From Capronia americana (taxonomy: Eukaryota; Ascomycota; Eurotiomycetes; Chaetothyriales; Herpotrichiellaceae), in the NCBI GenBank assembly GCA_016110215.1, contig JADWQD010000004.1:1302001-1366000 (forward strand): 64,000 bases of DNA, given 5' to 3'. This document shows, in pieces, positions 10,801 to 21,898 of this stretch. Within the stretch, counting starts at the first letter, position 1. Each line of letters opens with the position of its first letter. The notes beneath the pieces were generated by a model. The model was given only the letters and a program-made list of their open reading frames with translations. It had not been told where the DNA came from and searched no databases. The position numbers and the translations under genes were made by a program.

Positions 10801-12405
10801 CGCCAGGTAATCAGTGCAGAGCCAAGCTTCAATGCTGATGGCTCACTCGTAACCCCGAAGGCTTCATTCAGTGGTATCCCGAGAGACACTCTCTTCAACC
10901 TCGGAATGATCGTCCCTCCCTCGTGGTTGGTGGCGCCAAAGCAATCCATCCATGATCTTGACAACATCAAGCTTGGCAGTCTTGCGGAGGGTGACAACAT
11001 CGATGCTACTTATGAGCTCGAGCACATTCTTATTGAAGGACACGCACGTGATGTTACGAACGGCCCACCACCCCGCGGTGTGCAGTTATTACTGGGGACT
11101 GAACAAGAGCCTCATTTCACGGACACCATCGTCATGGCCAATTTGGGATACTTCCAATTCAAAGCGAACCCGGGCTACTGGCAGATATCGCTGAAACCTG
11201 GGAGGTCATCAAAGATCTTCAACATTGAGAGTGTTGGACCTTATGGCTACTCTGCCGAACCGGGCGACGAAACAACTTCAGTTGCACTATTGTCATTCCA
11301 GGGCTTGACCTTGTTCCCCCGTCTGTCCCGTAAGCCTGGTATGGAAGAGGAAGATGTGCTGGAAGCCTCTGGATCCGGCGGAGCCATGGACTACTTCAGC
11401 AAAGGCGCATCATTTGCCTCCTCAGCCCTTTCCTCGTTAGGCTTCAAGAAAGCCTCAACCAATGCAGACATCAACATATTCTCGGTGGCTTCTGGTCATT
11501 TGTACGAGCGGATGCTGAACATCATGATGGTGTCTGTGATGAAGCATACCAAACACAGCGTGAAGTTCTGGTTCATCGAGCAGTTCCTGTCACCTTCATT
11601 CAAGACGACGCTACCTGCTCTGGCCGAGCACTATGGCTTCGAGTACGAGATGGTCACGTACAAGTGGCCATATTGGCTGCGAGGACAGAAAGAGAAACAG
11701 CGGGAGATCTGGGGGTACAAGATCCTGTTTCTTGACGTGCTCTTCCCGCTGGACTTGGACAAAGTCATCTTCGTGGATGCTGATCAAATTGTTCGGACCG
11801 ACATGATGGAGCTGAACAGGGTAGATCTCAAAGGAGCCCCGTACGGATTCACACCCATGTGCGACTCGCGCACAGAAATGGAAGGCTTCCGCTTCTGGAA
11901 GCAAGGATACTGGGAGACGTACCTCCGGGGAAAGCCGTACCACATTTCCGCCCTGTACGTTGTCGACCTGAAGCGCTTCCGCCAGCTTGCCGCGGGGGAC
12001 CGTCTGAGACAGCAATATCAAGCACTCTCGGCCGATCCGGCTAGTCTATCCAACCTTGACCAAGATCTTCCTAACCACATGCAACATAACCTGCCGATTC
12101 ATAGCTTGCCTCAAGAGTGGCTTTGGTGCGAGACATGGTGCAGCGATGAATCGCTCGCCAAGGCAAAGACGATTGATCTTTGCAACAATCCCCAGACCAA
12201 GGAACCGAAATTGGACCGAGCGAGAAGACAAGTCCCCGAATGGACGGAATACGACGAAGAGATCGCCGCTGTCATTCGAGCTGCGAAGGAAAACCAGGAC
12301 GCGGAACGAATCGAGGCCGCGGCGGAGTCCGGCGATGCGAACGATGCCGATGAAGGAAGCCAGAACAAGCCGATCAGCGGGGAGAGGGTGAGGGACGAGT
12401 TATGA
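7855..12405 (+). CDS. gpt1: UDP-glucose:glycoprotein glucosyltransferase (ER folding sensor)
   Basis: Model: exons 7855-8000 and 8064-12405 (63-base GTATGC...CAG intron), 1495 residues. The short first exon supplies a signal peptide (start MRTSNLPWR) and joins in phase to the conserved start of the sensor region, FLVELLETAA. In the ER lumen UGGT adds glucose to N-glycans of misfolded glycoproteins so that they re-bind calnexin. The first roughly 1150 residues are the thioredoxin-like and beta-sandwich sensor. The GT24 catalytic domain starts near 1186 at INIFSVASGHLYER, with the metal-binding DAD at 1287-1289 and the conserved LPQEWLWCETWC block. The protein ends in an acidic, alanine-rich extension and RDEL, an ER-retrieval tetrapeptide. 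Length fits the family. The upstream ATG is the first that gives a secretory leader. Confidence 0.95.
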
Positions 12406-13059
12406 TGTATTTGGAGTGTCAGGCTCTTGGGAAACGTCGAAGATAGAATCCATAGACTGTACAACAGGTCAAAAACATTTGAGAAACGATGGGCGAAAAC
12501 TTGAATTGTCGCCCACTGTGTGTCTGTCCTGCCATACAGTCGGTAATTATGATATGCAGATTATTGGCAAGAAAGGCTCGAACAACGACCTGCTGTACAG
12601 TGCTTACATCCAGTGTGCGAAGGTCCATTCAACAGCAATGCACGAGAGCCCTGCGATGAGTCGGACTCCTCTGCCAACGCACTCACTGACTGACCACCGC
12701 TCTTCTTACAGTACAGTATTGTATTCTTCCTCGCAGTTGTCGTAGAGGAGGATCAATTCGGTCTTCTCATTCCCTCGAGCGCCATGGTCAGCTCATAGCC
12801 ATCATCCATCACCGTCCGGACACGTTTGCATCAATGGGCTCTTGTTCTTGTAGCTTTTATGGCTTCTCTGTAAGTATTATCTGGGATGTTGGGGTGTCAT
12901 CCACCCGACCACACACCCACACACTAACTGACGCAATCACGCAACTATCTCATTTGACTACGTGGCCCATCCAGGCACTGAAACCTCCTCGATCACGGAA
13001 CTTCATGGTTCACCTCAAATTTTGGGGCCAGCCCGCCAGCTTCCTAACTCGCTCTTTTC
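12406..13059. other. Convergent 3' intergenic region
   Basis: About 650 bases between the stop codons of the UGGT and MFS genes. A hairpin with a 7-base stem (TGGGCGA at 12490-12496, TCGCCCA at 12509-12515) and a 12-base loop lies 85 bases after the UGGT stop. A CA-rich stretch is near 12906-12925. No gene seen. Confidence 0.5.
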
Positions 13060-15081
13060 TCACTCGCGGATCCTCGCCGCCACACGACTCGTCATGTATT
13101 TCCCGATATTGCCGATGAAGAGACAGGCAATAATGGCGCAGCAGCCGAAGCTAATGCTGCTCAACCACACGTACTTCAAGCTGTCCGCGTACGCCCAGCG
13201 GCTGCCCACGGCGGCCGCGTCGAGGACCTGCGCGTTCACGCCCGGCACGGCCGTCAAGTTCGCGGGCGCAAGCAGGTACGCGCCGACGAATTGTTCGGCC
13301 GAGGAGAGGGGGAGGCCCGCCGCGACGGCGTACTGCCCGATGTAGACGGGGAGCTTGGGCGTGAGCTTGTTGATGAAGACGTTGTAGTAGATTGCATAGC
13401 CGATGGAGCCGCCGACGGCGCGGATGGTGAGAGACAGGGCCACGCACGTGGCGATGCTGGTGTCCGGCGTCACTGTGACGGCGACGGTGGCGGCGGGGAC
13501 GAGCACAGCGCCGACGCCGAAGCCCGTCATGGTGCCGAGGCCGATGGCGAGGGCTTCGCGGTCGGGGTTCACGGCGGCAAAGGAGCCGCCGAAAGCGGTC
13601 ATGATCAGGCAACCTGCCAGGAGGAGTTCGCGGTTGTGGCCCTTGAACCAGGAGAGGGCGGCGTTCGCGATGACGGCGCCAAAGGTGGTGGACAGGCCCG
13701 GGGCCAGGCCGCGGAGGCCAACTTTGACGGGGTCCGGGTCGAAGACTGTGCTGAAGACTAGAGGGAAGAAGTTGAGCATGGCGTAGAAGTTCATGCCTGT
13801 CGGATGGGGATGTCAGTCGTGGTACATCTATCACTCAACGCGGCACAGCACGTCGGGGAAACATGCTCACCGGCAATAAAGGCAATTCCGTAGGCCATGG
13901 CGACGATTCTTTGCCCTGCGAACATTTCGTGCGGGACCATCGGATCTTTGCTGTACTTCCACTCCCAGATCACAAAAGCGGCAAGGAGGAACACGCCGAT
14001 GATGAGTTGGGCAATTACGTAGCCGCTTTTCCAGGGATGAGAGTATCCCCCGGCTTGGAGGGCGACCAGGCTGGGAAACATTGTTAGGCTAAGAATGGTG
14101 TACGATGCAGAAAGGGAGCCTTACATAAGTGTCAAGCCTATGATCGACAGCACACCGCCGATGTAGTCGATTCTCTTCAGAATCGCCTTTGCAGCTTGGC
14201 CTCTCGCTCGGATCTGGGACTCTGGGAAGTAGACGGCAAGGATGATGACCCACCAGAGGCCGTTCCAGATTCTGTCATCCTGCGTCAGTCACGGAAACCC
14301 AACGGTCTTGGATGCCTCGTCGACTTACAAGCAGATCCAGATGCCCCATCGCCAGGTGTGGTAGGTTGACAGCAACTGGGAGTACAACAGGTACGGGGTA
14401 AATGGCAGTACAAACAACGTCACCAGAGCGAGATATATGCCTCGCTTGTTGACAGGGACGAGCTCGGAAGTCCTAGTGCGGCGGGTCAGCTTCATGAGAG
14501 TGTTGTAGGTAGACCACCACCAACCCAGCAAGAGCTGTGAGCTCGCCGATCGCAGCCCCGGCCCCAGCGAAACTCATTCCCACAACTCCTTGCCCAAACG
14601 TGTGAGCCGTCGCCAGGATGATGCAGCCCATCATCAGTGACACGCCGCCACCGAGGGTGATGTTTCGTCGTCCCACAAGATCCTGTAGATAGCCACAGAA
14701 TGGCGCCACTGCGGAAAGGGCAAGGGCATATGATACAGATAACCAGGCCGACGCCTCAGCACCGCCGATATCAGCGGCGATAAATGAAAGAGAGCCGCCC
14801 ACGAAATAGAGCGGTATCTGCGACCCCACGTAGAGCCCGCTGAGGGAAACCGTGGCAATGAAAGTCCTGAGGGTCCAGACAGTCTTGGTCTGGTACTCTG
14901 GAGTGTCGCTGCTTGGCTCAGAAGGGCTTGCAGTGGCCAGCTCGTCTTTGACCTGCGTCTTCTCCTCGTCGATATGGGCATGCTCCCGATGCTCCATCAT
15001 CTCTTTGTCGTGTCGGAGTTCGGCATCATGCTGTCTCTCATGCTCGAGTCGATCTGTGTTCTCTGGTGGTACGACGCTCAT
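13060..15081 (-). CDS. TRI12-type major facilitator efflux pump
   Basis: Model on the minus strand: 15081-14525, 14472-14329, 14271-14125, 14070-13871, 13796-13060; 594 residues. The four introns (52, 57, 54 and 74 bases) have GT...AG ends and keep phase. The N-terminal 60 or so residues are hydrophilic and charged. Then come roughly 14 hydrophobic segments, with the MFS motif GYLQDLVGRR after the second. The segments TALAGTSELVPVNKRG and LVALQAGGYSHPW are typical of the trichothecene-efflux (TRI12) and siderophore-transporter group. Such proteins export toxins, drugs or siderophores by proton antiport at the plasma membrane; the substrate here is unknown. No biosynthetic backbone gene lies beside it, which argues against a dedicated secondary-metabolite cluster. 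The ATG at 15081 was chosen because the open upstream codons contain only a TTG. Confidence 0.88.
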
Positions 15082-17028
15082 GGTGGGTCGTGATTCCCGT
15101 TCTGATGCTTCAAGCTGCAAATGACTGATGCCCGGTATTGGAAGACGCAATTCAGGAAAGTTGTGGACGAGGCAGAAACGGCATGAGAAGAGGGAAACCT
15201 CTGATCAAATATCATGCCATTGGCATTTCGCGTCTCCCCGCTTCTTCGGGTCGAGGGTATAGAACTGTAACCGCTGGGCTGGAACAGCTACCTCGGTCGC
15301 GTGGAGTTAGCAAAGCTACAATCGAAGACTGGGGGTTCAGAAACCGGGGTAAGTATTGGGCTAGAGAAAAGGGCGTATGCAGCTCGCACATGGTGTACCC
15401 AGTATGGTCGCTTGGTGACTTGGCTCCATGTCCGCTGTTGTTCTGATTGGCGATTTGTTGTTCTTCATTCTCGGGAGAAGGGCTACTGACTCAGTTCTTT
15501 TGACACACCTCTTGTCCAGAAAATCTCGATTCGTGTAGTCGGCCTAGGCGGCGTGGAGGGTTCTGCTTGGAAAGGAATGTATCCTGTCCCACTCCGAGCC
15601 ACCGAACTTGCTGCCCACAGCAGACGGATGGTCTCGTCAGTTGGAAGTTCCCGGCGACCGAGTCGTCTCGTTGTCTGGTTGTCGGGCCCACCGGTCATTC
15701 TTGTGGTCAAGTGTGACGCCGCCCGGGTCCCCCAGCCTTGGGCGTCTAACTAGTAGCTGTCCCCCACTTGGCCCGCTATTCGACCCTGGACCCTCCCCCG
15801 CAATTTCCCCCTCCTTTTCAGGAGACGCCACGAATCTAGGTGCATGTGCCAGCGTGGGAGTAGCCGGGAGTAGAAGTATGTCTCGCCTTGAAAACTCAAC
15901 AGCGCCCGGATGCAAGCCGAGCTATGTTGTGGGATAGCTGATCCCTCGGTTGGCGGAGCTTAATGCTGTGTTACCTTGGAGCATTGCCTGCCAAATGCGC
16001 ATATATCATAACGCTGGCCGGAAAACTGCGTCGTCGTGAACAGACCATCAGCTGGTATGTGAAGGAACACTTGGGCTCTTGGTTCGGGTGCATATCGAGC
16101 CACTACACAGTACCCCCGAGGAACGGGTGGAGAGAGACTGAGAACGCCCTCTTTCTCTATTTCATAGAGTGACAAAGGGAATGCCAAGTGGGTTCCGAGG
16201 TTCATACCGAGGTCCGCCATACATGGAGATTGATGAGTAGTTCAAGGGTTCGATGGAAGGCATCCCTAGACAGATACAGTGACGTTGGCACTTACCAGTC
16301 CGCATTATTCTCCCTTGTATAACTCCTCAGTGTACGGACATGTAAGAGTGATGCCGTCTTTCTCAGTCATACCGGGTTCATATATCGTCCAAGTTGTTCA
16401 CTTGTCAAGGCGTCCAATGGCCCAACTTATCGTCGAAAACCTGAAGATGATGGATACCGCTGCTTACAGCTTGTCACTCACCGTCTCTATTCCTCCTTAT
16501 TAGTATGACCTGGGACTGGTAGTATCCATATGCCCTTCGCTCAGGCACCTTTGAAAAGGGCACTGGACCGCTGGAAATGGACAGTTATTAGCCCGACGCT
16601 ATGCCACTTCGGTGCAGATTTCCCAATTGGGCGGGCGTGATCGATGGCCCGGCCTTTGTGGACTCTGGGAAGGCTGAACTCGTGTACCTGACGAATTGGT
16701 CGTCCGAACCAAGAGACTTCCTCATTCAGGCAACATCTTTCTTCTTGGTACAAGTGGCCAGAGGGCACCGAAGTGGAAACCCGGTGTCCCTCAGAAACCT
16801 GCTCATCTCGGGTGCAAATGAAACTATTTACACCACAGATGAATGAGGGTTCAAGCATCGGACAGCGAATAACAAAACGTCCATTGCTTTCAACCGCTGC
16901 ACCCTCTCCGTGGTCGGTTATATAAGTCCTGGAGGGCCCGGATTTCCATGACCGTGCCAATTCAGGATCAAGACAGCAGAGCCGGAGGATTAGCGTCCAG
17001 AGAATCTTCTTCCAAACACTAGGGCAAC
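15082..17028. promoter_or_regulatory. Long divergent intergenic region between MFS pump and DJ-1 gene
   Basis: Nearly 2 kb of shared upstream DNA. A TATATAAG box at 16919-16926 sits about 103 bases before the DJ-1 ATG. The open frames here have atypical composition and no recognisable protein; I call no gene. Confidence 0.5.
16919..16926 (+). promoter_or_regulatory. TATA-like box of the DJ-1/PfpI gene
   Basis: TATATAAG lies about 103 bases upstream of the ATG at 17029, a plausible distance for a fungal TATA element. Confidence 0.4.
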
Positions 17029-17820
17029 ATGGCAGAACAATTTGATCTCTCCAAGCCGAATCGCCCCATCCAAGTTGGAGTGATACTGTTGAATTCGTAA
17101 GTGGAGTGCTCGACGCTCTGATGATGATGATTGACAGATGGCACAGAGAGACGGAGATATTAGATGTTGCCCCGATCGATCTGCTGCATGCCATGTCTAA
17201 GAAATTCGTTGCGACTCTGGAGCCGTTCTACCCGGAAGGCCTCGCGGCTCAAGCTCTCGACATTGAGTTCCATTGGGTCAACGAGACCGGGAAGACGGCG
17301 AGACTGACTGGGGGGGTGTCGCTTGTGCCAACCGTAAGTTGACCCGAATTGTATCGAATCGGCGCGCTCATCCTTCGTTCAGGACACCTTCGCGAACTGC
17401 CCACCACTCGACATCGTGCTCATGGGAGCTCATGTACAACTTGAGGGTTACACCCCTAGCAAGGCAGAGCTTGACTTTATCCGCAAGAGCTATGATGGCT
17501 GCTCTGCCTTCATCACTGTTTGTGGGGGGTTTCTCGCGCCTTTCCAAGCCGGGCTGTTCAAGGACAAGACGGTGACAGCGCCGCAGTTCTTGCTGGAGCA
17601 ACTGCGCCAGACTGCGCCAGAGGTCAATTGGGTCGAAAAGCGCTGGCACAGGGACGGTAAATTGTGGACGAGCGGCGCATTGCTGAATGGACTGGATCTC
17701 ATGGGTGCATTCGGGACAGAATACTGGGGTGGTGAAGGCACTCTGTTGCAGTTCGCTCTGGACTCCGGGCATTACCCACAGAGAGATGTAGGATATGCGG
17801 ACGCCCCATTGAAGGTTTAA
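17029..17820 (+). CDS. DJ-1/PfpI family protein
   Basis: Model: exons 17029-17096, 17147-17333, 17383-17820; 230 residues. The start region PIQVGVILLNS followed by TEILDVAPIDLL is the family's first strand and turn. The nucleophile-elbow cysteine is in TVCGGF (C132), followed by APFQAG. Fungal members include glyoxalase/chaperone-like and isonitrile-hydratase-like enzymes; the reaction here cannot be told from sequence. The first intron has two in-frame acceptors, after 17137 and after 17146. The second gives a 50-base intron and NSETEILD, the first a 41-base intron and three extra residues; I prefer the longer intron. The gene is divergent from the MFS pump. Confidence 0.85.
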
Positions 17821-18290
17821 ATGTGTGGTGTAGAGGGAGGCGGACAGATGTTGGTCCGGCGCGGTATTGTCCATCCGCTAGGAATTAAGAAGTGAGCAAG
17901 AGGAGAGTGAGAGGAAAGTGAGATTGCACATGAAGCTTAGCAGCCCGACGTATTATCACTACCGTGGCGCAGCCACGCTCGAGACGCAAGTGGATACGCA
18001 CCAAGGAAGCTTCGGTTCTGCCTCGTCACCGCCGGTTGCATACAAAGCGTTAGTGGAGGCGTCAGCTTCACTGCTTGGCGGAAGGTGGGAGTATCTAGCT
18101 CAAAAGACAAGTTAATGTTCTTGTGAGAGGCGAGGAGCTGTCGCGAAGAGCTGTCCTGAGAAGGGCTGGAGTGTACATGTCATCTGCTATTATTGTCCAG
18201 GCAGGGAAGAGCACGAGTGGCCCCGGGTTCAGGATATATTGACGTGCATCCTGAATCTGGATCTGGATTCTATGGTACTCTGCTACGATA
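17821..18290. other. Intergenic region upstream of the DHCR24-like gene
   Basis: About 470 bases between two plus-strand genes. It must hold the DJ-1 terminator and the next promoter. No distinct element recognised. Confidence 0.4.
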
Positions 18291-19955
18291 ATGGGCGACG
18301 CTTCTGGCAACGACGACCATGACGCCTCCCTCGGTGAGCACAAATCCGTCGTGTCGCGAATTTCCAAACAGGTGACCGACTTCCACACCCGCAACATCCC
18401 CTTCCGCATCTTCCACGGGAACACAAACTCGACCCGCTTGAGCGAGCGTCTGCGAGACGCCACAGTGGACATCTCCTCCCTCAACCACGTGCTCTCCGTC
18501 TCACCGTCGAAGCGGACATGTCTCGTCGAGCCGAATGTACCCATGGACAAATTGGTCGAAGCCACGTTGCGGCACGGTTTGGTGCCTCCCGTTGTGCCCG
18601 AGTTCCCGGGTATTACAGTTGGAGGTGGCTTTGCGGGCACCGCCGGAGAGAGCAGCAGTTTCAGGCATGGCTTTTTCGACAAAGCCGTGACTTGGCTGGA
18701 GGTTGTGCTTGCGGATGGGGTGGTCGTGACGGCCTCGGAGGAGGAGAGACCAGATCTGTTCCACGGCATGGCAGGCACATTTGGCACACTCGGTGTCATC
18801 ACTCTGTTCGAGATGCGCTTGGTCCCTGCGAAAGAGTTCGTCGAGCTGTCCTATCTGAGGGTGGGAAGCATTGAGCAGGCGCAGGAAGTCATCAAACAGG
18901 TTACGAATCAGACGGGAGCCGACTTCCTCGATGGAATCATGTTCGCTCCGGATCAAGGGGTCGTCATGTCCGGGCGACTCGCCAGCCGGAGTGACGACAA
19001 CAACGATCTGCCTGTCGTCACGTTCACGAAGGCGTGGGATCAATGGTTCTACCTGCACGCCGAAGCCAGGATGAACAGCGGCACGCATTTATCGACAGCA
19101 ACGTCAAAGACTTCATTCGAGTCCCCTCCCCGCGACTTGATCCCCCTGACGGACTATCTGTTCCGCTATGACCGCGGCGCCTTCTGGACCGGCCGCATCG
19201 CATACAAATATTTCTGCGTGCCTTTCATTCGCCCTGTGCGCTGGTTAGTCGACTACTTCATGCACACCCGGATCATGTACCACGCCTTGCATCGTTCAGG
19301 GCTCTACCAACGCCTCATAATCCAAGACATGGCGCTGCCGAACAAGACCATGCCCGAGTTCTCTCGCTGGCTTGACTCGGAGTTGCCGCACGTCTATCCG
19401 AGGTGGTTATGTCCCCTCAAGCCCGGAGAAGGCGTGAGTATGAATCCGCATCTGAGAAATATCCCGCTTGCTTCAGGTCTAGAGGTAGACTCGGGATCTC
19501 GATCGGCTACCGCCACGGATAGTGACGAGGAAGGAGGTAATGACAACGAGTTCGACAACGCTTTGCTCAATGTCGGCGTCTGGGGCGAAACTCCCGCGCC
19601 CTACCTCCAAGTCACGATCAACCGGCTGATCGAACGCAAACTCAAATTTCTAGGTGGGATGAAATGGCTGTACGCGCAAACGTTCTACACCGAGGATGAA
19701 TTCTGGGACATCTACGACAAGACGTGGTACGACTCGTTGCGAAAGAAGTACAAAGCCGAGGGCTACATTCCCAGCGTTTTTGAGAAAGTCCGGACACGGG
19801 ACATCCATGAAGAAGTCACAGGGGAAGACGGGCAGCTTGTCAGGAAGGACGCAAAATTACCCATCGAACACGGCGTATGGAGCGTGTGGCCCCTGGCGGG
19901 TGTCTACGGCGTGCTAAGCGTGCTAAAAGGAGGCGATTACTTGAGGAAGCGGTAG
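18291..19955 (+). CDS. DHCR24-like FAD-binding oxidoreductase (delta-24 sterol reductase family)
   Basis: Single-exon protein of 554 residues, close to the length of animal DHCR24 and plant DWF1. A PCMH-type FAD-binding domain occupies about residues 60-190: VLSVSPSKRTCLVEPNVPM, EFPGITVGGGFAGTAGESSS and GTFGTLGVIT are the flavin-contacting segments. The C-terminal half matches the cap of the DHCR24 family (WFYLHAEARM, RYDRGAFWTGR, FYTEDEFW). Family members reduce a side-chain C24 double bond of sterols with NADPH. Unlike the animal enzyme there is no clear N-terminal membrane anchor. A charged insert at about 395-425 (SDEEGGNDNE) is probably a disordered loop. A polyadenylation-like AATAAA follows the stop at 19963-19968. 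The family call is firm; the sterol substrate is inferred. Confidence 0.85.
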   Translation: MGDASGNDDHDASLGEHKSVVSRISKQVTDFHTRNIPFRIFHGNTNSTRLSERLRDATVDISSLNHVLSVSPSKRTCLVEPNVPMDKLVEATLRHGLVPPVVPEFPGITVGGGFAGTAGESSSFRHGFFDKAVTWLEVVLADGVVVTASEEERPDLFHGMAGTFGTLGVITLFEMRLVPAKEFVELSYLRVGSIEQAQEVIKQVTNQTGADFLDGIMFAPDQGVVMSGRLASRSDDNNDLPVVTFTKAWDQWFYLHAEARMNSGTHLSTATSKTSFESPPRDLIPLTDYLFRYDRGAFWTGRIAYKYFCVPFIRPVRWLVDYFMHTRIMYHALHRSGLYQRLIIQDMALPNKTMPEFSRWLDSELPHVYPRWLCPLKPGEGVSMNPHLRNIPLASGLEVDSGSRSATATDSDEEGGNDNEFDNALLNVGVWGETPAPYLQVTINRLIERKLKFLGGMKWLYAQTFYTEDEFWDIYDKTWYDSLRKKYKAEGYIPSVFEKVRTRDIHEEVTGEDGQLVRKDAKLPIEHGVWSVWPLAGVYGVLSVLKGGDYLRKR

Positions 19956-20301
19956 AGAGAAAAATAAACTTGGATAGACGATAGATGGCTTTTACATGTT
20001 CATCTTGGAGATTGACATTGGAATGCTTTGTGCTGGACCATTGCGGTGGTCATACGGAGTTAAACCCTCGAGGTACAATTGGATGCATATAAATAGCGGG
20101 AAGTTATAAGTATAAACATCTCCTTCAAATGTCCGGACCGAATTCATATGTAGCGCACGTGGAACCCACGCTCCAGGACTGAGTAGGCTGGCTCAGAAAT
20201 GCTCTTTGCTGACAAAAGCCAGCGAATGTGTCGTCTCGTCCTCGATCCCCCCATTCACCGAGTCCTCTCATGCCAGCCGCGATCACACCCACGCCCACGG
20301 A
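19956..20301. other. Convergent 3' intergenic region
   Basis: About 345 bases between two stop codons. It contains an AATAAA at 19963-19968 and an AT-rich patch near 20088-20120. No gene seen. Confidence 0.45.
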
Positions 20302-21898
20302 CTACGAGTACGGCTGCCGTTGGTGCGTGCCCGTAGCGGCCATCTCATAGGGGCCCACCCCATGCGGATAGACGGGATCGCCCTGGACCTCGCTCTCCGG
20401 CTGTGGACTCATGCGATCCTGACGCTGGAGGAAGGCCTCGATGCCGCCCACAACCGGCGCCGGGGCCGCGTGCATGGAGCTCGGACTGCTTGCGCGCAGA
20501 GAATGCACCTCCGTGCCGGCCTGGGTGGTGTCGTGCAAGTGCTGCCCGGATGGGGTCACCACCGTGCCGAAGATGTCGGTAGATGGCGAGGGCTGAGGAG
20601 CATAAGAATGAGGATTGCCCATCATGTGCGGGGCCTGCTGCATCGGGGGCGGGGCGAAGCCTTGCGGGTAGCCGGCAGGGTAGCCAGGGCCACCACCGTA
20701 GGGACCGCCATTCTGGATGGGGTTGCCGAATGCGTCGGTGACGGGCATGGTCGTCATGGACATGTGCTTGTTCGTAGGCGACATGTAGCCATAGTTTGCG
20801 GGCGGAGGGACGTAGGCTGGCGGGTGAGTCGGGCCCATGGCCGGCGTGGTGGGGTCTGTCAGCTGTTGGGTTTTCGCCTGGCGTCGAGATCGGCGGCCAC
20901 AGAAGAACAGGAGGCCTGCGGCGGCGAGAACGACTGCCGCTCCACCTGATATAGCTGTTAGAGAGAGAGAGAAATGGAAAAAGGCACGCTACGTCTTGCG
21001 GGAGTGTTTGGCTGGGGCTTACCGATAGCGATCCCGGCGATGGCTCCGGTTGATAGGGTCGGATTGTGAGAGCCACTTGCCTCGGGCGTGGCTGTTGCTG
21101 GGGGCGCCGATACCGACGTGGAGGTCGTGGTGGGTGTCGGGGACAACGTGGCAGTCAAGCTCGTGGTAAATACCGCTGTAGCCGTGGATGTGGAGGTCGT
21201 TTCGAACGGGTTCGACTCGTCTGGCCAGGGCTCTCCGGGCAGCAGCATGAAAGAGGAATTGGCGGCATAGTCTTTCTGTACTTCGACCGAGACGCTAGCA
21301 TTGGGATTGATGACTCCAACCATCTGGTAGCCGATGCATGAGTTTGGAGCGCCGCAGTAGAAGAAGATGGGGTCGGAGTCGTTGATCTGAAGAGTCCACT
21401 TGGGCGGGTTCGTGAGGATGGCGTCGACGGGTTGGAACCCAGAAAAGAACCCGACTTTGCCGATACCTGCAAACCAACTCATTTAGCTCATGGCATGATG
21501 GACGACCCGGGGATGCATGATATGGGGAGCAGAGAAAAAATCCATCGTACCCGTTAGCTCATAAGGAACGCATGGACTCAGGTATTCCGCTCGAATGACC
21601 GAGTGATTTGTGGGATAGAAATCGAACTCTACATGAGAGCGTTAGCGCCACATCCCACTCCTTGCTGTGATGCTGGGTACATACCAACAAAGCCGCCCAC
21701 TGGAACCTGGACAACATCGGGGGTAAAAGCATGCCCTGCTCCGCCGACAGCGATGGTTGTCGTGAAAGCCGGGGGGCTCGTGCTGGTAGAATCAGTCGCA
21801 ATAGTACTGGTCGTGGCGAAGAAATCCGTGGTCGTAGTGCTATCTTGCGCGAGAGCTGCAGGCAGCAGAGCTGCGAAGAGGAGATACCAGAGCCTCAT
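20302..21898 (-). CDS. Secreted/cell-surface cupredoxin-like serine-threonine-rich membrane protein
   Basis: Model on the minus strand: 21898-21685, 21628-21551, 21466-21023, 20954-20302; 462 residues, introns of 56, 84 and 68 bases. Order: signal peptide (MRLWYLLFAALLPAALAQ), Ser/Thr stretch, cupredoxin-like fold (about 48-165), Thr/Ser-rich mucin-like stalk (about 175-235), one membrane span (about 246-265), then a Pro/Gly/Tyr-rich cytosolic tail. The fold keeps a first histidine (H80 in NHS), a cysteine (C135 in FYCG) and a methionine (M146), but the usual NHC histidine is serine in NSC (S140). A classical type-1 copper site is therefore doubtful. A second acceptor nine bases into the last exon would also stay in frame. 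A cell-wall or surface-sensing role is only inferred from layout. Confidence 0.82.

Noticed and set aside
13291..13786. Long plus-strand frames antisense to the MFS pump exon
   Set aside because: They copy the high GC periodicity of the sense exon and encode Gly/Ala/Asp-rich nonsense.
16541..17194. 217-codon minus-strand frame over the DJ-1 gene start
   Set aside because: Antisense to the first exons of a clear gene, with no family features.
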